Positions 1-8,790 of a DNA stretch of 64,000 bases are shown in pieces. Each line of letters starts with the position of its first letter. The stretch's first letter is position 1. Under the pieces are notes generated by a model. It ran no database searches. It was not told where the DNA came from and saw nothing but the letters and a program-made list of their open reading frames with translations. The position numbers and the translations under genes are program-made. The stretch spans positions 1 through 64,000 of the forward strand of contig WTFU01000054.1 of the NCBI GenBank assembly GCA_011523945.1, given 5' to 3'. Origin of the DNA: Mariniblastus sp. Its GTDB lineage: Bacteria > Planctomycetota > Planctomycetia > Pirellulales > Pirellulaceae.

Positions 1-331
1 CTTCGATCGACTTCGCAATGTCCTGGACCGGTCGCACCATCGCCTTCAGCGCCTTCTTTACACCTAGCCCCGGCACCGAGCAGAATAATTCAAAAAACTG
101 ACGCTCAATTTGGCTATTAAATCCAATCAATCGCGGCGTCATCCGACCGCCTTTTTGCAGGTTGCCGTCAATATATTGAATCGTGTAGAGATCCACTTTT
201 TCGCCAACGCTCAATTGGAGATGTCTACGGGTGAAATCAGGAACCGCAACTTCATATTCAAAGGGCTCAATGCCAATTGAAACTGTTGTTTCCTGCAACG
301 CCAGAAGTTGGCCGGTCAATTTGGTAATCAA
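1..331 (-). CDS. ruvA: Holliday junction branch migration protein RuvA (partial, runs off left edge)
   Basis: The reverse strand encodes a protein opening MITKLTGQLLALQ, the usual beta-barrel start of RuvA, and continuing to a helix-hairpin-helix segment with CSVPGLGVKKALKAM before leaving the window. RuvA binds the four-way junction and recruits the RuvB motor in recombination repair. The start is a TTG 25 bases after the ruvC stop; no ATG lies in frame upstream before a stop. The C-terminal part is outside the window, so intactness cannot be judged. Placement directly after ruvC supports the call. The ORF track lacks it because it is open-ended. Confidence 0.88.
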   Translation of the reverse strand, partial: MITKLTGQLLALQETTVSIGIEPFEYEVAVPDFTRRHLQLSVGEKVDLYTIQYIDGNLQKGGRMTPRLIGFNSQIERQFFELFCSVPGLGVKKALKAMVRPVQDIAKSIE

Positions 332-355
332 GAGATCGCTTTCATAACAAAAATT

Positions 356-865
356 TTAATTTAAGGTGGCTGTACGCAACGACAAAAAATAATGGCAGAG
401 CGCAATTGCTAACGCATCAGCAACATCAGCAGGCTCGGGAATCTCACGTAGATTTAGTTGTCGTGCAACAGCATGCTGAACCTGAACTTTCGGAGCACGT
501 CCGTTCCCGGTAAGCACTTTCTTTATTTGCGTCGCAGCATAACCGTGTAGCGGCAATTTATTTTGCCCAACGGCTAAACTGATCACTCCACGCGCATGCC
601 CCATAATGATTGCTGTCTGAGGGCGTTCATAATGACTATACAAATCCTCTAATCCTGCGCAGTCAGGTTTAAGGGATTCGATCACGTCCGTAATCCCCTG
701 ATGAATACTATTCAATCGGGCAGGGAAACTATCGGTACGTTTGCTACGAATTACACCGGCTTCCACAACAGATATTTCTTTGTCGCGAATTGAGATCACT
801 CCGTAACCGGTGATATTCAATCCCGGATCAATTCCGAGAACGCGTATTTCTTGAGAGCCCGTCAT
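356..865 (-). CDS. ruvC: Crossover junction endodeoxyribonuclease RuvC
   Basis: The product is the Holliday junction resolvase, which cuts the junction bound by RuvAB. The 169-residue length is normal. The RNase H-like fold acidic residues are visible: Asp in VLGIDPGLNITGYG near residue 13, Glu in GLEDLYSHYERPQTA near residue 72, and the C-terminal acidic pair in EPADVADALAIALCHY. The ATG start lies 3 bases from the ispF stop and ruvA follows, so ispF-ruvC-ruvA are probably co-transcribed. ruvB is not in the window. Confidence 0.96.
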   Translation of the reverse strand: MTGSQEIRVLGIDPGLNITGYGVISIRDKEISVVEAGVIRSKRTDSFPARLNSIHQGITDVIESLKPDCAGLEDLYSHYERPQTAIIMGHARGVISLAVGQNKLPLHGYAATQIKKVLTGNGRAPKVQVQHAVARQLNLREIPEPADVADALAIALCHYFLSLRTATLN

Positions 866-868
866 TGG

Positions 869-1360
869 TTACACCGTCTTTGACAAAAGCACGATACACT
901 CCGCCATAATCACTTCATGAAGTCCGACGGTTCCCACTCCCTCACCGGTCTTCGCTTTTACTCCGACTTGTTCCGGATTGATCTCCAAAATTTCTGCGAT
1001 TCGATCGGCAATTTTTCTTTTAACGGGAGACATCTTTGGTTTCTGAGCAAAGATGATGCAATCCAGATTGTTGATTTGAAAACCGGCACTGGCCACCTTG
1101 GCAAATGCGGCTTTCAACATTTCGCCTGAATCCTTCATCTTATTTTCAGGATCAGTATCGGGAAACAATTCGCCAATGTCTCCCAAAGCTGCAGCGCCAA
1201 GAATCGCATCGGTCACCGCATGGAGAAGTACATCAGCGTCGCTGTGTCCCTCAAGAGAATGACTGTGTTCAATATCGATCCCACCAATTCGCAAGGGTCC
1301 GCCGGGTTTCAAGCGATGCGTATCGTGCCCAATTCCGATTCGAAGGGTATCTTGATTCAC
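869..1360 (-). CDS. ispF: 2-C-methyl-D-erythritol 2,4-cyclodiphosphate synthase IspF
   Basis: This is the MEP-pathway isoprenoid enzyme that cyclises CDP-ME 2-phosphate to ME-cPP with release of CMP. The 163-residue length matches the family. The metal-binding DxH is seen in GIGHDTHRL, the His of the third ligand in HSDADVLLHA, and the C-terminal signature in KAKTGEGVGTVG. The start is a GTG. It is the first gene of a tight ispF-ruvC-ruvA run; ispD is not adjacent, unlike in many bacteria. Confidence 0.96.
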   Translation of the reverse strand: MNQDTLRIGIGHDTHRLKPGGPLRIGGIDIEHSHSLEGHSDADVLLHAVTDAILGAAALGDIGELFPDTDPENKMKDSGEMLKAAFAKVASAGFQINNLDCIIFAQKPKMSPVKRKIADRIAEILEINPEQVGVKAKTGEGVGTVGLHEVIMAECIVLLSKTV

Positions 1361-1631
1361 GCTGGTAATCCTTCAGTTATGTGTCGATGATAAAAATGTA
1401 CCCCGCCGAAGAACAAACGAAAACCTCAATCTAATATCATGAAACCTGAATAGGTTGATTGTTATTTCAAAAGGAGAAAATAGACCATTCCTTGTTCGAA
1501 CGAATATTGCTGGCGGCCAGCCTGACCTCCCATTCATTTGCGAAAAATTGTCTTTCGTTTTCAAATAGACGGCCCCCGCGACAGTTTTTAGTCGTCTTTT
1601 GGTTGCCGACAAACCGTTTTATAATCCGGTG

Positions 1632-2648
1632 ATGCCAACCATCGAAATTAAAAACTTGTCAAAAACCTATCGGGTCTATCAAAAACAGGAGGGTTTAATC
1701 GCCTCGATTCGCGGTCTTTTTCACCGAGAATATCGTGAAGTCCACGCAGTCAATGATATCAATCTCACGGTCGAAGAAGGGGAGTTCGTTGCTTTCCTTG
1801 GCCCCAATGGGGCGGGAAAAACGACTACGCTTAAATTATTATCGGGAGTAATCAATCCCGACCAGGGTTCAGTGAAAGTATTGGGCCACGTTCCGTGGGA
1901 GAGGGAAAACGAATATCGTCGTAAATTCGCTTTAGTGATGGGGCAAAAAAATCAATTGTGGTGGGACTTACCTGCCATGGAATCCTTCCGCCTCAATCAA
2001 CACATCTACGGTGTTCCCAAAGATGAATTCGAACGGACCCGTGACGAGCTGTGCGAAATGCTCAGCGTCGCAAACTTACTCGGGCGTCCCGTTCGAGAGC
2101 TATCACTCGGCGAACGAATGAAAATGGAATTAATCGCCGCATTAATTCACAAACCAGATGTTCTTTTTTTAGATGAACCGACAATTGGGCTGGATGTTGT
2201 CGCCCAGCACAAGATTCAAGAGTTTTTAAAAGCGTATCAACAAGAACAAAACAACACGATCTTGCTTACCAGTCACTACATGAAAGACATCGAAGCACTG
2301 TGTAAGCGCGTCGTGATTATCGCAAATGGTTCTATCTACCACGACGGTTCTCTCGAAGATATCGTCGATCAGTTTAGTGGAGACAAAATAGTCACGCTGC
2401 AACTTCACGATGACCGTTCACTCGAAGCGATCTCAAAAATCCCCAATCTGATCGAAATAGATGCACCAAAAATTAAGTTCCGAGTGGATCGAGATGGGGT
2501 AGGGCGGGTGCTTAGCCAGATACTTGCCGATCATGCGGTTGATGACATCGTTGTCGAAGACCCACCTCTCGAAGAGGTAATTTCAAATGTATTTTCACAA
2601 GCGGAAGAAAAAGGTCGACGCGAGGTAGAACCACTTCAAGACTCATAA
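1632..2648 (+). CDS. ABC-2 type exporter, ATP-binding protein
   Basis: This is a cytoplasmic ATPase of an ABC exporter. Walker A is FLGPNGAGKTTTLKLL, the signature motif is LSLGERMKMEL, and Walker B is VLFLDEPTIGLD, followed by a switch His in LLTSHYMKD. A C-terminal domain of about 90 residues follows the nucleotide-binding domain, as in the uncharacterised family COG4586. The track begins at a TTG (1599); I prefer the ATG at 1632, giving MPTIEIKNLSKTYR. Two six-helix permeases follow on the same strand, completing the transporter. The substrate is unknown. Confidence 0.93.
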   Translation: MPTIEIKNLSKTYRVYQKQEGLIASIRGLFHREYREVHAVNDINLTVEEGEFVAFLGPNGAGKTTTLKLLSGVINPDQGSVKVLGHVPWERENEYRRKFALVMGQKNQLWWDLPAMESFRLNQHIYGVPKDEFERTRDELCEMLSVANLLGRPVRELSLGERMKMELIAALIHKPDVLFLDEPTIGLDVVAQHKIQEFLKAYQQEQNNTILLTSHYMKDIEALCKRVVIIANGSIYHDGSLEDIVDQFSGDKIVTLQLHDDRSLEAISKIPNLIEIDAPKIKFRVDRDGVGRVLSQILADHAVDDIVVEDPPLEEVISNVFSQAEEKGRREVEPLQDS

Positions 2649-2781
2649 CAACAATCGCTGACTTCTGGCGACAGATTGCTCACAAAGCATGTTTGCTGAT
2701 CGATGGGCGAACGCAAAACTGCACCTAACTCTTACTCCCTTTTTCGCTTAACTCATACGACATAAATTCAATACCGCACGC

Positions 2782-3642
2782 ATGCTTGAATCTGCAGTAA
2801 TCTGGTGGACGTTTCTCAAAATCTCGATTAACGAGCGTTTGATTTACCGCGCAGACTTTATGCTCGGCACCCTCATGCGTTTCCTTCCGACACTCACGCA
2901 AATCTTCCTGTGGTGGGCGATCTACGATGTCATCTCCAATCAAGACACGGTTGATTCAGCAGCAGGGCCGGATGGCAATATCGCCGGTTACAAATATGGA
3001 GACATGGTTGCTTATTACTTACTGGTCATCATCAGTCGCGCTTTTTCGAGCATGCCGGGGCTAACCGGTGGGATTGCCAATCAAATTCGCAATGGAGAAG
3101 TCAAAAAGTTTTTGATCCAACCAGTGGATATGCAAGGCTGCTTATTAATCCAGCGGATCGCTCATAAGCTGGTTTATTATTTAATTGCAACTTTGCCCTT
3201 TGCTTTAGTCTTTTTCTTGTGCCGTGACTTTTTCATTGAAGGGTGGCCGCCGCCCAATGTGCTTGCCGTCTTTTTTGCATCACTGGTGCTTTCTTTCCTT
3301 CTTGGCTTTTACCTCGAATGCTGTATTGGCCTGGTTGGTTTTTGGTTTTTAGAAGTCACGTCTCTGACTTTCATCTATATGCTGATGAACTTTTTACTCT
3401 CGGGACACATGTTTCCTTTGGAACTATTACCGGCAGAACCGTTTAATATCCGACAACTGGTCGAGTACCTTCCATTCAAATATCTGGCCTATTTCCCAGC
3501 CGCCGTTTTTCTTGGGAAAATAGAGGGCCCAGAATTGTATCGTGGTCTGTTGGCGGAGATTGGATGGGTTCTATTCTTTATCGTACTCTCAAGAATTCTA
3601 TGGCACCGTGGCATCAAGCGTTACAGCGGCTACGGCGGTTAG
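2782..3642 (+). CDS. ABC-2 family permease (first of pair)
   Basis: The 286-residue integral membrane protein has about six hydrophobic segments and fits the ABC2_membrane_6/DUF990 type permeases that pair with COG4586 ATPases. Sequences such as QIRNGEVKKFLIQPVD match the cytoplasmic coupling-type region after the second or third helix; the second permease has the parallel segment LIRTGNLDFALLKPID, which shows the two are homologous. It starts at an ATG 133 bases after the ATPase gene. It presumably forms a heterodimeric channel with the next gene product. Confidence 0.88.
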   Translation: MLESAVIWWTFLKISINERLIYRADFMLGTLMRFLPTLTQIFLWWAIYDVISNQDTVDSAAGPDGNIAGYKYGDMVAYYLLVIISRAFSSMPGLTGGIANQIRNGEVKKFLIQPVDMQGCLLIQRIAHKLVYYLIATLPFALVFFLCRDFFIEGWPPPNVLAVFFASLVLSFLLGFYLECCIGLVGFWFLEVTSLTFIYMLMNFLLSGHMFPLELLPAEPFNIRQLVEYLPFKYLAYFPAAVFLGKIEGPELYRGLLAEIGWVLFFIVLSRILWHRGIKRYSGYGG

Positions 3643-3737
3643 GTCAAACAACAACATCGAAGTCAACTGATTCATTTCACATCCTAAACCGCTGATCAAT
3701 AAAACAAATTCCGAATTAAAACTAATCATAATCAACA

Positions 3738-4586
3738 GTGCACCCCTCTTACCTAAAAGTATTTTTGACCTTCGCAAGAAATTCGCTGGTGCGAGACATG
3801 TCGTTCCGTTTGAATTTCATCTTGCAATGTCTTTCGTCGATGGCGTGGGCCGTGATGAATTGGGGACTCTTTAAAATCATTTACCGACATACCGGCGAAA
3901 TTGGATTAGACTCCGGCTGGCATGAGCATGAATTCTTCATCTTTCTCGGCACTATCTGGATCATCAACAGTTTGATTCAGACTTTATTCATGGCGAACGC
4001 TGCAGAATTCAGCGAACTCATTCGGACTGGCAATCTTGACTTTGCATTACTCAAGCCAATTGATACGCAATTCCTCATTTCCTTTCCAAGAATCAACTGG
4101 TCTCAATTGCCTAATGGAATTCTCGGAGCCATGTTAATCGCACATTCACTAAGTGAATTAATGAATGAACGAGAGATCTATTTTTCTGTTTTCAGCATCC
4201 CTGCATTTCTCTTTTTTATTGGCTGTGGTGCGGTGGTGATGTATAGCGTCATGATCTGCCTCGCTTCAACCAGCATTTGGTTTGGCAGGAATCAAAACCT
4301 TTACAACTTTTGGTTTTACATCACTAATTTCTATCGCTACCCGATGGAGATCTATCAGCGAAGTGGTGTTGGCATGGCGCTCTGGGGGACCTTCACCTTC
4401 GTCGTCCCAATCTTGGTTGTTTCCAATATTCCAGCTCGGATATTGGCTCAACCCCTTGGAACACCCTGGAAATCATGGGAATGGGGCTTGGCCGCCTACG
4501 CTATTATCGGTTCTATCTGGAGCCTGATGGCAAGCCGTTGGGTATTTAAACTGGCTCTAAAGAGTTATCGCAGCGCCAGTAGCTAG
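3738..4586 (+). CDS. ABC-2 family permease (second of pair)
   Basis: This 282-residue membrane protein has about six helices and belongs to the same family as the preceding permease. The shared coupling motif here is LIRTGNLDFALLKPID. The start is a GTG 95 bases after the first permease. Together with the ATPase and the first permease it makes a complete three-gene ABC exporter of the COG4586/COG4587/COG3694 set. The substrate is not predictable from sequence. Confidence 0.87.
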   Translation: MHPSYLKVFLTFARNSLVRDMSFRLNFILQCLSSMAWAVMNWGLFKIIYRHTGEIGLDSGWHEHEFFIFLGTIWIINSLIQTLFMANAAEFSELIRTGNLDFALLKPIDTQFLISFPRINWSQLPNGILGAMLIAHSLSELMNEREIYFSVFSIPAFLFFIGCGAVVMYSVMICLASTSIWFGRNQNLYNFWFYITNFYRYPMEIYQRSGVGMALWGTFTFVVPILVVSNIPARILAQPLGTPWKSWEWGLAAYAIIGSIWSLMASRWVFKLALKSYRSASS

Positions 4587-4800
4587 GTCCTCCGCCGCCA
4601 ACGAGCTCATGCGACAACGTTTTATTGGACACTCAGAGGTCAGCTTGCACCGATTAGGATCGGTCTGCCAAATTCACAAAGGCTTCGGATTATATCAACT
4701 GCCACAATGATTCAGTTCTTGTTAGTAAATCAATCCGCCGTCTGTGCCGAATAACGCGGCAACCGATCATTTCTCAATCTTATTTGACCGCAATGCCGAA

Positions 4801-4821
4801 GAACAAAGGGGTTCTTTGTTC
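4801..4821. repeat. Perfect 8-bp hairpin
   Basis: GAACAAAG and CTTTGTTC form a perfect 8-bp stem around a 5-base loop. No T-tract follows on the plus strand, so it is not a classical terminator. It lies about 215 bases after the second ABC permease and 240 bases before the next gene. It may help end or stabilise the ABC transcript. Confidence 0.5.
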
Positions 4822-4948
4822 GGATTTGCATGAATCTACTTTTAAATGGTACGGCCGTTTCCCAAATCCAGCACTGACCGGCGGATTCACGCAAAAATAT
4901 GGAAATTTATGGGTTTCGGTTGATGAGAATCGACCGCCGACCGTTTAA

Positions 4949-4963
4949 CCAAGTTATACTTGG
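4949..4963. promoter_or_regulatory. Inverted repeat upstream of helix-turn-helix gene
   Basis: CCAAGT-TAT-ACTTGG is a perfect 6-bp dyad with a 3-base spacer, about 100 bases before the start of the helix-turn-helix gene. It could be an operator, possibly for that gene's own product, but this is inferred only from position and symmetry. Confidence 0.3.
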
Positions 4964-5062
4964 GACAATAAATCGCCCCGGTTAAGAAGACTGGGCAAGA
5001 TACAACCTAGAGATAGACCCCCAAAATTGATTGGCATTGCCAACTAATGGAGCTGTAACCAC

Positions 5063-6202
5063 ATGTCAAATCTTATTCCGATGGACGAAGCCGCAAGCAT
5101 GCTTGGTATGACTGTAGAGCAGCTGAATGAACTTCGTTCAAACAACGAAATTTTCGGATATAAAGACGGCGCAAATTGGAAGTTCAAGCAAGCAGAGCTG
5201 GAGCGAGTTGCCGGGGAATTAAATATTACTCTGAAGCCAGCTAATGCTCCTTACGAAGAGGATTCATCCGTCGAGCTAGATTTGCCGGCAAGCGAGTTAA
5301 GTGGCTCCATCAAGCTCGAAGAAAGTGGTGAGGTTTTGGATGACGAACTGTCTTTCGGCAGTAGCAGTCTCAGCCTTGCTTCGGAGAGCAGTAAAAGTGC
5401 AGGTGATTCAGCTAACCTTCTCGATGATGATCCCGAGAAAGCAGATAGCCCCTCCGACACAGGAAAGATGCTGGGAGCCGGTAACGAAGATGACCTACTT
5501 CTCTCCGAAGATGATCTCTTCTCTGATGAGCTTTCACTCGCCGACAGCACGTCTTTCGAAGAAAGTGCTGAATTAGATAGCGACTTTGAAGAGAGCGATT
5601 TGATTCTCGACGATAGCGATTCAAATTCTGAAATCATGCTCGACTCCAGCGCTAGTGGAATTGGCTTAGGTGACGAACCACTGGAACTTGGCGGGTCCGA
5701 CATTGACTCGCTTGAGCTACCTGAAGACGATGACATGATCGTCCTCGACAGTGCTGCTGACTCAGAAGCTGCCACCATGATGCAGGAAGACGACTTCAAC
5801 CTGACGCCACTAGAAGCATCGATGGACGAAGACGATTCAAGTGGATCGCAAGTCATTGCACTGGAAGACTCAGAAATTTATGCTGAAGATTCGTCTTCTT
5901 CAGGCCTAGAAGACAGCGAAGCATTCCCAGCGCAACCAATGATGGTTGATGACGGCGGGTTTGACAGTGGAATGCAGTACCCTGACGGAGGCATGATGCC
6001 TGCAGCCGTTGGTCCAGCTGCCCTCCCGGAAGCTCCGTATACAATCTGGCAAGTTCTCAGCCTTGGTTTAGTTGCCTTCTTACTTGTAACGGGCGGCATG
6101 ATTGCCTACGGCCTGATTCAAAACCTCGGGCTTCCGAATGACGAAGTCGTTAATGGAAGCGTTATGAACTTCTTCCTCGGTTTGGTTGGCCAAAACGGCT
6201 AG
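5063..6202 (+). CDS. Helix-turn-helix protein with acidic low-complexity middle and C-terminal membrane segment
   Basis: Residues 1-55 resemble the MerR/excisionase-type helix-turn-helix: MDEAASMLGMTVEQLNELR then GYKDGANWKFKQAEL. Residues about 65-290 are extremely rich in Asp, Glu, Ser and Leu, suggesting a disordered acidic linker. A Pro/Met/Gly-rich stretch precedes one hydrophobic helix near residues 330-352 (IWQVLSLGLVAFLLVTGGMI). This topology would put a DNA-binding-like domain in the cytoplasm tethered to the membrane. It is monocistronic and ends at a strong terminator. The fold of the N-terminus is a reasonable call; DNA binding is not proven. Similar proteins occur in planctomycetes but I know of no assigned function. 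Confidence 0.8.
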   Translation: MSNLIPMDEAASMLGMTVEQLNELRSNNEIFGYKDGANWKFKQAELERVAGELNITLKPANAPYEEDSSVELDLPASELSGSIKLEESGEVLDDELSFGSSSLSLASESSKSAGDSANLLDDDPEKADSPSDTGKMLGAGNEDDLLLSEDDLFSDELSLADSTSFEESAELDSDFEESDLILDDSDSNSEIMLDSSASGIGLGDEPLELGGSDIDSLELPEDDDMIVLDSAADSEAATMMQEDDFNLTPLEASMDEDDSSGSQVIALEDSEIYAEDSSSSGLEDSEAFPAQPMMVDDGGFDSGMQYPDGGMMPAAVGPAALPEAPYTIWQVLSLGLVAFLLVTGGMIAYGLIQNLGLPNDEVVNGSVMNFFLGLVGQNG

Positions 6203-6241
6203 ACAGTTTGAGTCCATATCGTGGGCTCTCATCGATCATTT

Positions 6242-6273
6242 AAAAAACCCCCGGCTAATTCCGGGGGTTTTTT
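6242..6273 (+). terminator. Strong rho-independent terminator
   Basis: CCCCCGG-CTAATT-CCGGGGG makes a 7-bp GC-rich stem flanked by A6 on the left and T6 on the right, so it can act on either strand. It lies 40 bases after the stop of the helix-turn-helix gene. Confidence 0.93.
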
Positions 6274-6425
6274 CATGAGGTATTCGTAAAACGCATCCCT
6301 TCGTTTTCACCAGTCGTTGTAAGACTCCGTTTTGTCGCCACAAAGGGCTGCCGGTCGTTGTCCAACAGCAGCATCAATAGTACGATTTTGTCTATTAAAG
6401 CCCCAGTCGAAACGAGTCGCTCCCC

Positions 6426-7400
6426 ATGAGCCAAATGTCTGAATTGATGCGTAAGTCGATCGACTACGCCGGACTATTTCCCCCTGCATCTCTCCCCTTA
6501 GACGATGTCGTCAACAACTACCACCAATACGTCAATTCTGCAGAGCAGTCGATGTTGGGGCGGCTAATTATTCCCGCATCGCGACTCAGCGAATTCAGCG
6601 CACTCCGACGATCTCAAATAAGTGTTCTCCCATCGCAAACTCGTCCCTGGCGGATCAGTGCCCTGTTGCCACCCATTGGAAGCCCCAATGCAGAGAATAG
6701 ATTCCAAAAATTTGATGAAGCTATAGAACTCATTCAAAACTTTAATGCGCCAGGCAACCAGAGAAATACTGCAAATGACATCGCCGATGCGATTGAAGTC
6801 AAAACGCCTGACCTGGAAATCATGGAAGCGACCATTGATCGACTCCCATTTGGTATTCAATCATTTCTGGAGCTTCCACACGCCGACGATCCCGTCAGCT
6901 TGGTCCAGCGACTAAAAAGTGACACGTCGAAAAAAGACCTAAATGCAAAAATTCGCACCGGTGGCACAACTCCTAGTTTAATCCCTTCGCCCGAAGAAGT
7001 AGCTCGATTCATTTGGAATTGCACGCAATCGGATGTGTCGTTTAAAGCGACCGCGGGGCTTCACCATCCCATTCGCAACGATTACCGGTTAACCTATGAA
7101 ACAGATTCGCAAACCGCAACGATGTTCGGTTTCCTAAACGTCTTTTACGCCGCGTTGATGAGCTGGGAACACGCACTTGATATCTCTGAGCTAACGAAAA
7201 TTTTATCCGCAAAAGACCCATCGCTATTCGGAGCAAATGAGAACGAAATTTTCTGGGGAGACTTTAAGGTTCAAGCCGAGCGAATTAAGTCGCTGCGGCT
7301 CCAATCTATAATCTCCTTCGGCTCGTGTTCATTCCTAGAGCCGACGACCGAACTTCAAGACATGCCCGGGCAGAGCCGACAGTCTCTCTTCCCAGCTTAA
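6426..7400 (+). CDS. Conserved hypothetical protein next to fumarylacetoacetase
   Basis: I do not recognise a named family. The 324-residue protein has no signal peptide or membrane helix and should be cytoplasmic. Visible features are an N-terminal RKSIDYAGLFPPASLPLDD, a segment LGRLIIPASRLSEF, a central KIRTGGTTPSLIPSPEEVA, and FKATAGLHHPIRND near residue 205. The alternation of strand-like and helix-like segments is compatible with a beta/alpha barrel, but this is an impression only. It ends 43 bases before fahA and is probably co-transcribed with it, so a role in aromatic amino acid breakdown or a related aldol-type reaction is possible. Confidence 0.78.
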   Translation: MSQMSELMRKSIDYAGLFPPASLPLDDVVNNYHQYVNSAEQSMLGRLIIPASRLSEFSALRRSQISVLPSQTRPWRISALLPPIGSPNAENRFQKFDEAIELIQNFNAPGNQRNTANDIADAIEVKTPDLEIMEATIDRLPFGIQSFLELPHADDPVSLVQRLKSDTSKKDLNAKIRTGGTTPSLIPSPEEVARFIWNCTQSDVSFKATAGLHHPIRNDYRLTYETDSQTATMFGFLNVFYAALMSWEHALDISELTKILSAKDPSLFGANENEIFWGDFKVQAERIKSLRLQSIISFGSCSFLEPTTELQDMPGQSRQSLFPA

Positions 7401-7443
7401 TACCAAACCGATTTGCCTCGCCTTAAAGAAAGAGCAAACTTCT

Positions 7444-8790
7444 ATGTACGCCCTCAATGCAACTCACTCCCCTGATTTGGTTTCCTGGGTTGAAAGCGCT
7501 AATCAACCCGAAACTGATTTTCCAATTCAAAATTTACCGTATTGCGTATTTAAGACGCCTGGCAACCCTGCGTCGATCGGAATTGGAATCGGAGACCAAA
7601 TCCTCAACTTGCGAGCGTGTGGTGAGTCCGGATTACTGAATCCCCGGTTTGCTTCAGTCAGCAAGCAACCGACACTCAACCAACTAATGGCTCTTCCTCC
7701 CACTGAGCAAAGCCAGTTGCGCGGAAGGATTGTTGAGTTACTGAGCGAGGGTTCTCCTGACGCTGATAAAATTGCGAATACTGCACTGGTTCCGCAGTCG
7801 GACGTGGAATTCTTAATGCCTTGCAATATTGGTGACTATTCCGACTTTTACGCCTCTGTTTACCACGCTACCAACGTGGGCAGCATGTTCCGGCCTGACA
7901 ATCCATTACTCCCCAATTACAAGCATATTCCAATTGGTTATCACGGTCGAGCGTCAAGCATTGTCGTTAGCGGTACCCCTATTCGTCGCCCAGTTGGTCA
8001 ACTTACTCCCACCGAACCGGGGGCTGCCCCGACGCGAGACGCCTGTAAATTATTTGACTACGAACTGGAGGTTGGCTGCCTCGTTGGCCAAGGAAACCAA
8101 CTTGGTGAATCTGTTTCGATCGACAATGCAGAATCTCACATGTTTGGGCTGACACTGCTCAATGATTGGTCGGCTCGCGACATTCAAAAATGGGAATACC
8201 AACCGCTTGGTCCTTTTTTGGCTAAATCATTCGCGAGCACGATATCTCCGTGGATCGTGACCATGGAAGCACTCGCGCCTTTCCGATGCCCCGAGTTTAA
8301 GAGAGACGCTGAAGATCCGCGGCCGCTCAATTACCTTGCAAGTGATTCCAATTCGAAATTTGGAGGAATTGACCTTCAACTTGAGGTCTACCTTCTAACC
8401 GAACAAATGCAACAACAGGGATTCAAACCTCAGCTTCTCACACGGGGTAGCTTCACCAATTTGTACTGGACTTTTGCTCAAATGCTGACCCATCACAGCA
8501 GCAACGGTTGTAATCTACGTCCCGGAGACATGCTGGGTAGCGGGACAGTCAGCGGACAGACGCGCGACTCCCGAGGATGCATGCTTGAATTAACGTGGGA
8601 CGGCGATCAACAAAATGCACTTCCGGGAAGTCAGAGAACTCCAATTAAATTTCCAACCGGTGAAGAACGGAAATTCCTGGCTGACGGCGACAGTGTGATT
8701 TTCCGTGGATTTTGTGAGACGAGTGACCATCGGCGAATTGGATTTGGAACTTGCATGGGACAGGTTTTACCTGCCAGCCAGTCAAACTAA
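7444..8790 (+). CDS. fahA: Fumarylacetoacetase
   Basis: The enzyme hydrolyses fumarylacetoacetate to fumarate and acetoacetate, the last step of tyrosine degradation. At 448 residues it has the N-terminal SH3-like domain plus the catalytic domain. Active-site motifs are well kept: DYSDFYASVYHATNVG, YHGRASSIVVSGTPIRRP, the metal-binding pair in LFDYELEVGCLVG, LLNDWSARDIQKWEY, and the Lys in GPFLAKSF. The start is an ATG. No homogentisate dioxygenase or maleylacetoacetate isomerase gene is in the window, so the rest of the pathway must lie elsewhere. Confidence 0.96.
   Translation: MYALNATHSPDLVSWVESANQPETDFPIQNLPYCVFKTPGNPASIGIGIGDQILNLRACGESGLLNPRFASVSKQPTLNQLMALPPTEQSQLRGRIVELLSEGSPDADKIANTALVPQSDVEFLMPCNIGDYSDFYASVYHATNVGSMFRPDNPLLPNYKHIPIGYHGRASSIVVSGTPIRRPVGQLTPTEPGAAPTRDACKLFDYELEVGCLVGQGNQLGESVSIDNAESHMFGLTLLNDWSARDIQKWEYQPLGPFLAKSFASTISPWIVTMEALAPFRCPEFKRDAEDPRPLNYLASDSNSKFGGIDLQLEVYLLTEQMQQQGFKPQLLTRGSFTNLYWTFAQMLTHHSSNGCNLRPGDMLGSGTVSGQTRDSRGCMLELTWDGDQQNALPGSQRTPIKFPTGEERKFLADGDSVIFRGFCETSDHRRIGFGTCMGQVLPASQSN

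Larger units (their letters stand above)
4587..5062. other. 476-base intergenic region with two inverted repeats
   Basis: No credible coding region was found here. The segment holds a hairpin at 4801-4821 and a short inverted repeat at 4949-4963, listed separately, and must contain the promoter of the downstream helix-turn-helix gene. Confidence 0.6.

Noticed and set aside
1373-1612. 79-codon minus-strand frame between ispF and the ABC operon
   Set aside because: It is Arg/Phe-rich without any domain and overlaps the promoter and start region of the ABC ATPase gene.
5251-5856. 201-codon minus-strand frame, Ser-rich
   Set aside because: It is the antisense of the Asp/Glu/Ser-rich part of the helix-turn-helix gene. 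The composition is a by-product of that repeat-like coding sequence and has no signature of its own.
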